The position numbers and the translations under genes are program-made. The notes beneath the pieces are model-generated. The model saw nothing but the letters and a program-made list of their open reading frames with translations, was not told the origin of the DNA and made no database searches. A stretch of 33,624 nt of DNA, taken from NCBI GenBank assembly GCA_937926105.1, contig CALANS010000132.1:1-33624 (forward strand), read 5' to 3'. Shown in pieces: positions 24,624 through 31,922 of this stretch (position 1 is the stretch's first letter; each line of letters opens with the position of its first letter). The stretch is from an uncultured Actinomycetes bacterium. GTDB lineage: Bacteria > Actinomycetota > Actinomycetes > Mycobacteriales > Nakamurellaceae.

Positions 24624-25787
24624 TCAAGCGGGGTCACCGCCGGCAGTCCGGCGGCGCGCGACGGTTCGCTCGGTGGTGGCCAGCTGATCAGCGATTTCGC
24701 GGATGGATCGTCCGAGTCTGGTCAGCCGGCGAACGGCCTCGGTCTGCTCGGCGCGGGTCAGATCGGAGAGTTCGACGTGGTCGCCGCAAACAGCTCGTTC
24801 CACGGCGATTTCGTCGAGGAACGTGGGATCCGCGCACTTGCTGGGAACTGGCCCCGGGTCTGCATCGATGTCATCCCACGCTAGCGGTGGCGCCCAGTGG
24901 GCTGCGGCAGCGCACCGACGGGCCGCGATGACGGCGTCGCGCTGTTCCGGCGTACTGGTCGGTGGGTGCTGGTCCCATAACGTGCGGTAGAGGTGCTCGA
25001 CGATGCGTGCCGTGCGTACCGTGACGCGCTCGGCTTGCAGGATGGCGGCCAATCGCTTCGGGCTGCGGCGCAAGCGGGCCGCGAGCTCGGCCAACGGCCA
25101 GCCGACTGCGATCAACGCTTGGATTCGGCGGCATGTTCCGGTGGCCGTGATTTTCGCGTTCGGCGACGGGACAGCAGTTCCGGGCTTGATTGCCAGGATG
25201 CGTTCGGCAAGTTCGCCACGGATACGCGTGATCGGTGGTCGGCCGGCGCTTCGGGTGCTGGTGGCCGCAATTTCGCGGATGTGGCCGGTGGACGTCCCAG
25301 CGGCGAGCGCGATCTGCCGGTATCCGAGATTGGCGCTGCGGAGCCGAGCGACGTGCGCGCGGACGGGGCCGATGTCGGTGTAGGGGCGCCACCGGCCGGT
25401 CGCCTTAGCCCGGGCGATTTCTCGGCTTCGGACGGCGTTGGCGGCGGTACAGGCAAGGCATCGGCAACGATCTTTGACGTACGCCGCGCGGGTGCCGTGG
25501 CGATGGGGTCGGCCGAGATGCGCGCAACCCACCACAGGCCGGCTGGGCACGTCGCACTGCTCTGGGCTCCCGGAAGATGGGGTCTGATGGCCGTCCTGAT
25601 GCAGCTGAAGGAGGTTCTCGCGCGCCACCGCTACTGCGGGAAGGCGCGCGGTACTCGCCCGGTGGCGGCGCTCCGGGGAGCCGGCCATGGCGACCTCCGA
25701 AGGCGGAACGGGGGAGCCCTCAAGCGCTGCACGTGTGAGCGCGGGTGGATTGCGGCGGGCACCGCGGGCGCGATTGTGTTCACTCAC
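24624..25787 (-). CDS. Multi-HTH DNA-binding protein of mobile-element type
   Basis: A 387-residue protein with no named function. After a disordered N-tail comes HGTRAAYVKDRCRCLACTAANA (about 98-117), a Cys-x-Cys-x2-Cys motif (108, 110, 113) typical of actinophage and integrative-element proteins. Three helix-turn-helix-like units follow: RLRSANLGYRQIALAAGTSTGHI (about 148-170), GWPLAELAARLRRSPKRLAAIL (about 229-250) and GRSIREIADQLATTERTVARRR near the C-terminus. It is probably a regulator of the element. The GTG at 25787 lies inside an imperfect palindrome shared with the divergent AlpA-like gene; M34 (25688) is an alternative start. Nothing recognisable separates it from the methyltransferase stop 169 bp away. 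Confidence 0.6.
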   Translation of the reverse strand: MSEHNRARGARRNPPALTRAALEGSPVPPSEVAMAGSPERRHRASTARLPAVAVARENLLQLHQDGHQTPSSGSPEQCDVPSRPVVGCAHLGRPHRHGTRAAYVKDRCRCLACTAANAVRSREIARAKATGRWRPYTDIGPVRAHVARLRSANLGYRQIALAAGTSTGHIREIAATSTRSAGRPPITRIRGELAERILAIKPGTAVPSPNAKITATGTCRRIQALIAVGWPLAELAARLRRSPKRLAAILQAERVTVRTARIVEHLYRTLWDQHPPTSTPEQRDAVIAARRCAAAAHWAPPLAWDDIDADPGPVPSKCADPTFLDEIAVERAVCGDHVELSDLTRAEQTEAVRRLTRLGRSIREIADQLATTERTVARRRTAGGDPA

Positions 25788-25808
25788 TATTGGACTTCTA
25801 GTCTATAG
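25787..25808. promoter_or_regulatory. Palindromic operator in a divergent promoter
   Basis: CTATTGGACT and AGTCTATAG form an imperfect inverted repeat around TCT, in the 59-bp gap between the divergent HTH and AlpA-like genes. It is AT-rich compared with its surroundings and touches the HTH gene start. This is the usual layout of an element's self-control switch. Confidence 0.4.
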
Positions 25809-25846
25809 CTTGCTCGTCTGATTGCCGCGACGGATAGTGTTGGCGG

Positions 25847-26047
25847 GTGGAGCCATTGGTGGTAGCCGCCGCCGAGATCGGTCGCATGCTCGGGATCAAG
25901 CGCGCCCGGGTGTTCCAGCTGGTGACCGGACCGGACTTTCCGGCGCCGGTGGCGCGGCTCAGCATGGGCAAGGTATGGCTGCGCGAGGACGTCGCGCGAT
26001 GGGCACGGGACTGTGGCCGGCCCGTGTTTCCCCTCGCCGAGATCTAG
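25847..26047 (+). CDS. AlpA-like small HTH protein
   Basis: A 66-residue MerR/AlpA-type helix-turn-helix protein: VAAAEIGRMLGIKRARVFQLV at about 6-26, then the family pattern PDFPAPVARLSMGKVWLREDVARWAR at about 29-54. Such proteins act as excisionase or promoter activators in phages and integrative elements. The start is a GTG at 25847. It is divergent from the multi-HTH gene with a palindrome between them. Confidence 0.7.
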   Translation: MEPLVVAAAEIGRMLGIKRARVFQLVTGPDFPAPVARLSMGKVWLREDVARWARDCGRPVFPLAEI

Positions 26048-26131
26048 CCGCGGTGTGGTGGCAATCGCGCCATCCATGTGGCCCCCGTTCTCCGGCGCAC
26101 TCGATCTCTAGGGCACAAAATCGAGGCCATC

Positions 26132-26249
26132 GGTGACAGATCGGTCACGGACTGGTCGTGCAATCGCCGGGGCCGAGCGACGTCGGCGGACCTTGCGACA
26201 GCCACTTACCTCCTGATCGCGGACGGTCCGTGTCATAGACGTGTGACAC
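26132..26249. promoter_or_regulatory. Two GTGAC/GTGTCA inverted repeats before the M48 gene
   Basis: GTGAC-N6-GTCAC (26132-26147) and GTGTCA-N8-TGACAC (26230-26249) lie in the 235-bp gap before the M48 protease gene. The arms are related and could bind one regulator of the element. The second is 33 bases before the GTG start. Confidence 0.35.
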
Positions 26250-26282
26250 TCTGCCGGTGGTCGCCATTCGAGGGAGGTCACC

Positions 26283-27305
26283 GTGGGTCCCTGCCTACGG
26301 ATGGTCCGCGTGACGCGATCTCCGGTCAGCGCCGCGGGCCGGCATCTCGCGGGGCTCAGGCTCGCTGCCGCCCTACTAGCGGTCCTCGCCAGCGGGCTGC
26401 TGCTGGCTTTGCTGTGTGTGTCGCTCGGCGGGTGGTCATCGTCGTTGCTGGTCGGGTGGCTTGCGGTTGTGCCAGCGCTGCACACCAAGGTGGGGGAGCG
26501 GGAGGCCGTCGCCGTCGGCTGCCGGTTCCGCGCACCCAGTCGGGCCGTGCGGGCCGCGCTCGACCCTGTGTGGCATTCCGCGTGCCGCGCCGCAGGAATT
26601 GCCGTCACCGATGTCGATCTGTACCTGAAACGCGACGGTGGCATCAACGCGTACGCGGCCGGCCGGCGCAGCGTGGCGGTGACGACCGGCGCGCTGACCG
26701 CCTTCCTGTCCGGGTCGTTGCCGCCGCGCCAGATGGAGGCATTGCTCTTGCACGAGTTGGGCCATCACGCCATCGGTGGCCTCCGATACGGTCTGGCGGT
26801 GGCTTGGCTGGCGTGGCCGTGGCGCGCCGCCCGTCACCTGGTGCTCGGCCTGTGCTGGCCGATCGCTCGGCGGCAGCCCCGCGGCATGCTGGCGGTGGTG
26901 GTGGCCGGCGGCGTGGTGATCGCGATAGCGCAGTCCGTACAGCACGGTCACCTCGCCGCGGCCGTAGTGCTGACCGCCGTCGCGGTCTGCGCGGTGGCGT
27001 GTCCGACGATCAATGCGTGGGCCAGTCGCCGCGGCGAGCTTGCTGCGGACCAGTTCGCCGTGTCCTGTGGGGCCGGTCCGGACTTGGCCCTGCTACTGGC
27101 GCGCTTGGAAGCTGACGACGGCGCACGCCGCGAGGCGCCGCGAGCAATCCGCAGGCATCCGCCGACTGCCCGGCGGCTGTTTGGCTTGCCCGTGCCCCCG
27201 CAGCGTCGTTCGGGGCTTGCAGAGCCCACCTGCACTGCGCCAGCGGTTGCCGTGGATTATCGAGCGGTGTCACAACAGTCGTCGCATCCGTGCCCTATTC
27301 GGTAG
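26283..27305 (+). CDS. M48-family membrane metalloprotease
   Basis: A 340-residue protein with two N-terminal helices (about 24-44 and 51-66), the zinc-protease motif HELGH at 157-161 (LLLHELGHHAIGG), two further hydrophobic stretches (about 186-218 and 222-240) and GELAADQFAV at 251-260, whose Glu is placed as the third zinc ligand. The INAYAAGRRSVAVTTGAL segment at 121-138 matches the HtpX/M48 fold. It should cleave membrane or misfolded proteins at the inner face. GGGAGG lies 5 bases before the GTG. Its place inside the integrated element, upstream of xis and int, makes it the only visible cargo. The target is unknown. Confidence 0.82.
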   Translation: MGPCLRMVRVTRSPVSAAGRHLAGLRLAAALLAVLASGLLLALLCVSLGGWSSSLLVGWLAVVPALHTKVGEREAVAVGCRFRAPSRAVRAALDPVWHSACRAAGIAVTDVDLYLKRDGGINAYAAGRRSVAVTTGALTAFLSGSLPPRQMEALLLHELGHHAIGGLRYGLAVAWLAWPWRAARHLVLGLCWPIARRQPRGMLAVVVAGGVVIAIAQSVQHGHLAAAVVLTAVAVCAVACPTINAWASRRGELAADQFAVSCGAGPDLALLLARLEADDGARREAPRAIRRHPPTARRLFGLPVPPQRRSGLAEPTCTAPAVAVDYRAVSQQSSHPCPIR

Positions 27306-27334
27306 CGAGACCGTGAGAGCTACGGGAGGACGAA

Positions 27335-27562
27335 ATGGGCAACGAACACGATCATGACAACGCGGACGGTGGAGACGCCCTATTGACGCTGCACGAGGTC
27401 GCCAATTTGCTGCGCGTACCGGAAGCGACGCTGCGGTACTGGCGTCATTGCAGCACCGGCCCGACGAGCTTCAAGATCGGTAGACACGTCCGGTATGAAC
27501 GACGGGCGGTCCAGGCCTGGCTGAGCGCTCTTGCTAGCAGCGGCCGGACCGGTGCAGCCTGA
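27335..27562 (+). CDS. Excisionase (Xis), MerR-like HTH
   Basis: A 75-residue protein with the helix-turn-helix-17/excisionase pattern: LLTLHEVANLLRVPEATLRYWRH at about 16-38, a GPTSFKIGRHVRYERRAVQAWLS wing at about 42-64. It would direct excision together with the integrase. GGGAGGA lies 4 bases before the ATG. The gene starts 30 bp after the M48 stop and lies upstream of int in the same direction. Confidence 0.85.
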   Translation: MGNEHDHDNADGGDALLTLHEVANLLRVPEATLRYWRHCSTGPTSFKIGRHVRYERRAVQAWLSALASSGRTGAA

Positions 27563-27707
27563 CAAGGAGCTGTTCGGACCTGCGCGAGGCGCCGTTGAAG
27601 CCGGCCGGCCAGGCTGCCAAGACGACGGCACTTGTCCGGGCCCGCGGATAGTCGGTAGGCAAGGACCCCTCCGGACGGCTGTTGCCAGGCGACGGGTTGG
27701 TGGCGAG

Positions 27708-27779
27708 ATGAATCTGAGCGAGTGGTTGCAGCCGATGGGCTTCCCGGCCATACCGCGCAAGCATGACAGGAGTTCTTGA
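27708..27779 (+). CDS. Possible 23-residue leader peptide before int
   Basis: An ATG at 27708 opens MNLSEWLQPMGFPAIPRKH and stops at 27777-27779, where the TGA overlaps the integrase ATG (TGATG). This could couple int translation to the small frame. The upstream purine stretch (GGCGAG) is weak. The rest of the 216-bp gap after xis shows nothing else. Confidence 0.25.
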   Translation: MNLSEWLQPMGFPAIPRKHDRSS

Positions 27780-28870
27780 TGGCCTCGATTACGAAGCGCC
27801 CCAACGGCACATGGCGGGCTAGGTTCTATGACTCCACCGGGAAGCAGCAGGGCAAGGTGTTCGCCCGGAAAGTGGACGCGCAGCGCTGGTTGGACGAGCA
27901 AACCGCGGCCATCGTCACTGGGCAGTACGTAGACCCGAAGGCCGGCAACGTGACCTTCCGCGAGTACGCGGAGCGGTGGCGAACATTGCAGCCTCACCGC
28001 CCGTCGAGCGCGGCTCATGTGGAGACGATGCTTCGAAGGCATGTCTACCCCGTGATGGGGGACAGGAAGATTTCCAGCATCCTGCCCAGCGACGTACAAG
28101 CGCTCGTGTCGGGCTCCGCGCTGGCACCGGCCACGATTGGCGTCATTCACGGCATCATCTCCACGGTATTCGGCGCCGCGATTCGGGACAGGCTGGTCAT
28201 CGCCAATCCGTGCGGCGGAACCAAGCTGCCCAAAGTGACCAGGCGGAGAGTTGTCCCGCTCCCAATCGAGACGGTCGGCGCGATCCGCGACGCCCTTCCT
28301 GACGTGTTGCAGACACTCGTTACCTTTGCGGCCGGTACGGGGCTTCGACAGGGGGAGTGCTTCGGCCTGACGGTTGATCGTCTGGACATGCTCCGCCGAA
28401 CGGTGAAGGTCGATCGGCAGTTGGTCGCCGTCAGGGATGGGGCGCCCGTGTTCGGACCGCCGAAGACGGATGCCAGCGACCGCGTAGTGCCGCTGCCCGC
28501 GGTGGTGGTCGATGCGCTCGCGGCGCACCTGAAGGAGTACGGCCCTCGGCAGCCCGGTGCGCTGGTGTTCACCCTTGGTGGCAGACCGGTCACCAGGCAG
28601 GCGTTCGGGTTTCTGTGGCGACCAATCGCTCGCGAACTTGGGCTTCCGGCACGGTCAGGCCTGCACGCCCTCCGGCACTTCTACGCCAGCCTGCTGATCC
28701 GGCACGGGGAGTCCGTGAAGGTGGTTCAGGCTCGGCTCGGACACGCTAGCGCGGCGGAAACGCTGGACACGTACTCCCATCTGTGGCCCGACTCGGATGA
28801 TCGAACCCGCGACGCGGTCGACTCCGTCCTCGGTGCTTATGAGGCACAGATAAGGCACGACGGCTCATAG
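27779..28870 (+). CDS. int: Tyrosine recombinase/integrase
   Basis: A 363-residue phage-type integrase. It has an N-terminal AP2-like arm-binding region (ITKRPNGTWRARFYDSTGKQQGK), a core-binding domain (about 58-150) and a catalytic domain with the complete set: Arg190 (GTGLRQGE), probable Lys229 (PPKT), His296 and Arg299 (HALRH), His322 (LGHAS) and Tyr332 (LDTYSHLW). It should integrate and excise the element. The ATG at 27779 has AGGAG about 7 bases upstream; a TTG directly before it is ignored. It ends 34 bp before the rnpB 3' end, so the attachment site is expected in or beside rnpB. Confidence 0.93.
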   Translation: MASITKRPNGTWRARFYDSTGKQQGKVFARKVDAQRWLDEQTAAIVTGQYVDPKAGNVTFREYAERWRTLQPHRPSSAAHVETMLRRHVYPVMGDRKISSILPSDVQALVSGSALAPATIGVIHGIISTVFGAAIRDRLVIANPCGGTKLPKVTRRRVVPLPIETVGAIRDALPDVLQTLVTFAAGTGLRQGECFGLTVDRLDMLRRTVKVDRQLVAVRDGAPVFGPPKTDASDRVVPLPAVVVDALAAHLKEYGPRQPGALVFTLGGRPVTRQAFGFLWRPIARELGLPARSGLHALRHFYASLLIRHGESVKVVQARLGHASAAETLDTYSHLWPDSDDRTRDAVDSVLGAYEAQIRHDGS

Positions 28871-28904
28871 CCAACGCATCGCGGCAGGTCATAGGCATAA
28901 ATAG

Positions 28905-29318
28905 GACGAGGCAGCCTGTAAGCCGGGTTCTGTTCCCGGGCGCCTTGCGGCGGTCCCGTTCAGCGACCATCCATCTCGGCATGCCGTCGCCGGCACGCTC
29001 CAGCGGTCTACCCGCAGGCTCGGGCGGGCCGCCCTGATCACGCCTGCGCACGCCCGGCAAACCGGGCGCTTTTGACCTTGCTCCGGGTGGGGTTTACCGA
29101 GCCGTCCCGGTCACCCGGGGCGCTGGTGGTCTCTTACACCACCGTTTCACCCTGACCTCGAGACCCGAAGGCCCCGGGGCGGTCTGCTTTCTGTGGCACT
29201 GTCCCGCGGCTCGCGCCGGGTTGCCGTTAGCAACCACCCTGCCCTGTGGAGCCCGGACTTTCCTCGGCACCGGCCCGCCTGCGCGGTACCGGTGACGCGG
29301 CCGCCCGGCTGCCTCGTC
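28905..29318 (-). ncRNA. rnpB: RNase P RNA (type A)
   Basis: The 414-base catalytic RNA that matures tRNA 5' ends. The ends pair perfectly as helix P1: GACGAGGCAGCC at the 5' end and GGCTGCCTCGTC at the 3' end, 12 bp. The universal motif GGAAAGTCCGGGC lies at 29251-29263 and the closing motif ACAGAACCCGGC at 28922-28933, both read on the minus strand. GAAACGGTGG and TAAGAGACCACC in the middle are the other conserved blocks. A TACCAT -10 lies 8 bases before the 5' end. The sequence looks complete. Several long open frames across it on both strands are spurious. Confidence 0.96.
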
Positions 29319-29355
29319 CAGAAGCAATGGTACCGGCAGCGCGCCGCCCGGATGC

Positions 29356-30738
29356 GTGCCCGCCGTACGCTTCGTCGGTGGGCTCGGACGCGCTGCTGCC
29401 GCCGGACCGGGCACGCCGGTGACGGGCGTCGCCGCGACCGTCACCGGTGTGCTGCTGCTGGTGGTCGTGCTGGCCTGGGCACTGGCTCGGCCCCGGGCCT
29501 TGCCAGAGGCGGTGGTGGCGGTGCCGGCCGCCGGGATCGCGATCGTCCTGGGTCTGGCGTCGCCCCACCAGGCCGCCGGCACCCTAGGCCAGTTCGCGCC
29601 CACGCTGGCATTCCTGGCAGCCGTGCTGGTCCTGGCCGGCGTCGCCGACGCGCAGGGCGTCTTCGATTGGCTGGGTTCGCTGATCGCCCGCCGCGCCGGC
29701 TCACCGGCCCGACTGCTGGCGTCGGTGTTTGTGGTGGCCGCGGCCACCACCGCGGTGCTCAGCCTGGACGCAACCGTGGTGTTGCTGACACCGGCCGTGC
29801 TGCGCGCCGTCCGCCGGGCGCGGGTCGATCCGGCGCCGCCGCTGTATGCCACCGCTCACCTGTCCAACACCGCGTCGCTGCTGCTGCCCGTGTCGAACCT
29901 GACCAACCTGCTGGCATTCCACCGGACCGATCTGACCTTCGTCGGATTCGCCGGGCTGATGGCCGCCCCGTTCCTGGCCTGCCTGGCCGTCGAGTACGCG
30001 GCGTTCCGCTGGTTCTTTGCCCGCGACCTGGGACGGGGTGCGCCGCCGGCCTCGTCACCGCCCGACCGGACCTCCCCGGCCACGACGGGATCCCCCGCGG
30101 AGCCGGATCCCGCCCCGAACACCAACACCTCCACCGACGTGGCGGCGCCGCGGCGTCCGCTGGCGATTCTGGGCATGGTGCTGTTCGGCTTCCTGCTGGC
30201 GCCGCTGGCCGGCGTCCCTGCCTACCTGGTCGCGGTGCTCGGTGCGGTGGTGATGGCAATACCGGCGGTGGCCGCCGGCCGGATCGGGGCACGCGGTCTC
30301 ATCGCCGCGGCCCACCCGCTGTTCCTGCTGTTTGTGGCGGCGCTGCTGATCGTGGTGGATGCGGCCACCGGTCACGGGCCGGCGGACTGGCTGGCCGCGC
30401 GGCTACCGGGGGACACGTCGCTAGTGTCGCTGGCAATCCTGGCCGGCGTCGGCGCCCTGCTGGCCTGCGTGATCAACAACCTGCCGGCGACCCTGGTGCT
30501 GCTGGCTGCGCTCGGTTCGCATCCCGCGGCCGCGTCCGTGCTGGCTGTCCTGATCGGGGTGAATATCGGACCGAACCTGACCTACAGCGGCTCGCTGGCA
30601 CTGCTGCTGTGGCGTCGGGTGCTACACCGGCAGGAGTGGCGCCCGTCGATCCGGCGGTTCACCGTGCTGGGCCTGGTCACGGTCCCGCCGTGCCTGGCCG
30701 CCGGGGTAGTGACCCTCTGGCTGGTGACTCGGCTTTGA
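29356..30738 (+). CDS. ArsB/SLC13-type membrane permease
   Basis: A 460-residue, 10-12-helix transporter of the ion transporter superfamily. The pattern TLAFLAAVLVLAGVADAQGVFDW, AVLSLDATVVLLTPAVL and a second-half repeat with ACVINNLPATLVLLAAL and IGVNIGPNLTYSGSLALLLW is that of ArsB and CitMHS/SLC13 carriers: the Asn-Asn-Leu-Pro and Asn-Ile-Gly-Pro-Asn-Leu blocks are family marks. A variable cytosolic loop lies at about 232-270. Substrate could be arsenite, a dicarboxylate or another anion; no ars genes are nearby. The start is uncertain: GTG at 29356, or GTG at 29419 directly before the first helix. The gene is divergent from rnpB. Confidence 0.82.
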   Translation: MPAVRFVGGLGRAAAAGPGTPVTGVAATVTGVLLLVVVLAWALARPRALPEAVVAVPAAGIAIVLGLASPHQAAGTLGQFAPTLAFLAAVLVLAGVADAQGVFDWLGSLIARRAGSPARLLASVFVVAAATTAVLSLDATVVLLTPAVLRAVRRARVDPAPPLYATAHLSNTASLLLPVSNLTNLLAFHRTDLTFVGFAGLMAAPFLACLAVEYAAFRWFFARDLGRGAPPASSPPDRTSPATTGSPAEPDPAPNTNTSTDVAAPRRPLAILGMVLFGFLLAPLAGVPAYLVAVLGAVVMAIPAVAAGRIGARGLIAAAHPLFLLFVAALLIVVDAATGHGPADWLAARLPGDTSLVSLAILAGVGALLACVINNLPATLVLLAALGSHPAAASVLAVLIGVNIGPNLTYSGSLALLLWRRVLHRQEWRPSIRRFTVLGLVTVPPCLAAGVVTLWLVTRL

Positions 30739-30770
30739 GTCATGCGCCACCCGGTACCCGGCGACGGAGT

Positions 30771-31802
30771 TCAGCCTGGCCGTGGCGCCCGGTCGATGCG
30801 GGCCAGCGCTCCGATCACCAGATCCCAGAACCGGTCCCGATTCAGCTCGACCGCCACCCGATGGTCCAGCGCAATCCCGTTGCGGCCGACGAAGTCGGTC
30901 ACCGTCATTCCCGCGGTGTGCGCCCCGGCCAGTTCCACCTCGACGTGCGCCGCCCGGGTGGCGATCACGTCCGGATCGGCCACCAACGCGACCGCACATA
31001 CGTCGTGCACCGGGGGAGCATCGAAACCCTGCACGGCGCGATAGGTGTCGCCGAAGAACTGCAGTAAGGCGGTGACGAAGGCAGTGGCCCGCCCGCCGAT
31101 CGCCGCGATGCGCGCGATCACATCGGGGGTCGCGGTCGCCCGGTGCGTGAGGTCGATGCCGACCTGCGTCACCGGCCAGTGGGCGCCGAACACCACCTGC
31201 GCCGCCTCCGGATCGGACAGGATGTTGAACTCCGCCGCTGCGGTGGTGTTCCCGCCGCCGTAGCCGCCGCCCATCAGGACGACACTGGCCACGCTGCCGA
31301 CGATGTCGGGCGCCAGCCGGGCGGCCAGCGCGATATTGGTCAGCGGGCCGGTCGGCACCAGCGTCACAGTTCCGGGCGGTCGGGACCGAACGGTCTGGAT
31401 GATCAGGTCCACCCCGTGCCGGGGGTCCAGCGGCACGGTGGGCGCGGGCAGCGCCGGACCGTCCATGCCGGACTCCCCGTGAATGTCGTGCGCCACCCGA
31501 GCAGGCCGAACCAGCGGGGCGGCCGCGCCGGCCGCGATCGGGACGTCCGTCATTCCGCAGACCGTCGCCACCGCGAGCGCGTTGCGGGTCACCTTCTCGA
31601 TCGTCTGATTCCCGGCGACCGTCGTCACGGCCGCCAGGTCGATGGCCGGATGGGCGTGCGCCACCATCATGGCGATCGCGTCGTCGTGGCCGGGATCGCA
31701 GTCCAGCACAATGGTGTGCGGCGCCGCGGGCACTCCGGACGGCTGGGTGATGGGTATCGGCCCTGGGGTGGCGTGGCGGCGCTCGTCCGGTGATTCGGCC
31801 AC
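30771..31802 (-). CDS. Inosine-uridine-preferring nucleoside hydrolase family
   Basis: A 343-residue nucleoside N-ribohydrolase. The calcium/ribose motif DCDPGHDDA is at 34-42 and is preceded by IVL as in the family. LVPTGPLTNIALA, SVVLMGGGYGGGNTT and AEFNILSDPEAAQVVF follow in the normal order, and the active-site His lies in PPVHDVCAVA. It cleaves ribonucleosides to base and ribose for salvage in the cytosol. The GTG at 31802 is used; a GTG at 31733 is also possible, and the ribosome site is weak at both. It is convergent with the permease and divergent from the RNB gene. Confidence 0.9.
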   Translation of the reverse strand: MAESPDERRHATPGPIPITQPSGVPAAPHTIVLDCDPGHDDAIAMMVAHAHPAIDLAAVTTVAGNQTIEKVTRNALAVATVCGMTDVPIAAGAAAPLVRPARVAHDIHGESGMDGPALPAPTVPLDPRHGVDLIIQTVRSRPPGTVTLVPTGPLTNIALAARLAPDIVGSVASVVLMGGGYGGGNTTAAAEFNILSDPEAAQVVFGAHWPVTQVGIDLTHRATATPDVIARIAAIGGRATAFVTALLQFFGDTYRAVQGFDAPPVHDVCAVALVADPDVIATRAAHVEVELAGAHTAGMTVTDFVGRNGIALDHRVAVELNRDRFWDLVIGALARIDRAPRPG

Positions 31803-31909
31803 CCGGTGATGGTAGCCAGCGCATGCGCCGTGCGACGTCCCGAGGCCCGCGGGACATCGTGGGACGGTTCGCCGGCCGCGCCGTCCTCCGTTCGGAGCAA
31901 CCGACCCCG

Positions 31910-31922
31910 TACCCTGAGCGCC
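31910..31922 (+). promoter_or_regulatory. -10 box for a leaderless RNB transcript
   Basis: TACCCT (31910-31915) ends 7 bases before the GTG at 31923. This is the spacing expected if transcription starts at the start codon itself. No ribosome binding site is present before that GTG, which agrees. Confidence 0.45.

Larger units (their letters stand above)
24600..28904. mobile_element. Small integrated element next to rnpB (limits approximate)
   Basis: A block of genes foreign to the chromosomal core: an HTH protein, an AlpA-like protein, an M48 protease, an excisionase and a tyrosine integrase. It lies between the methyltransferase stop (24454) and the rnpB 3' end (28905). The integrase stop is 34 bp from rnpB. 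I compared 24455-24623 with 28871-28930 and found no direct repeat longer than about 6 bases, so the attachment sites are not defined. No replication or transfer genes are visible, so it is a reduced element or depends on a helper. Confidence 0.65.

Noticed and set aside
15241..28895. CGGCAGGTCAT at 15241-15251 and near 28882-28892 as attachment-site halves
   Set aside because: Only 11 bases match and the orientation relative to the neighbouring integrase differs, so chance is the better explanation.
29193..31067. A 624-codon plus-strand frame across rnpB and the permease
   Set aside because: It is the Arg/Gly-rich shadow frame of the permease and begins inside the RNase P RNA.
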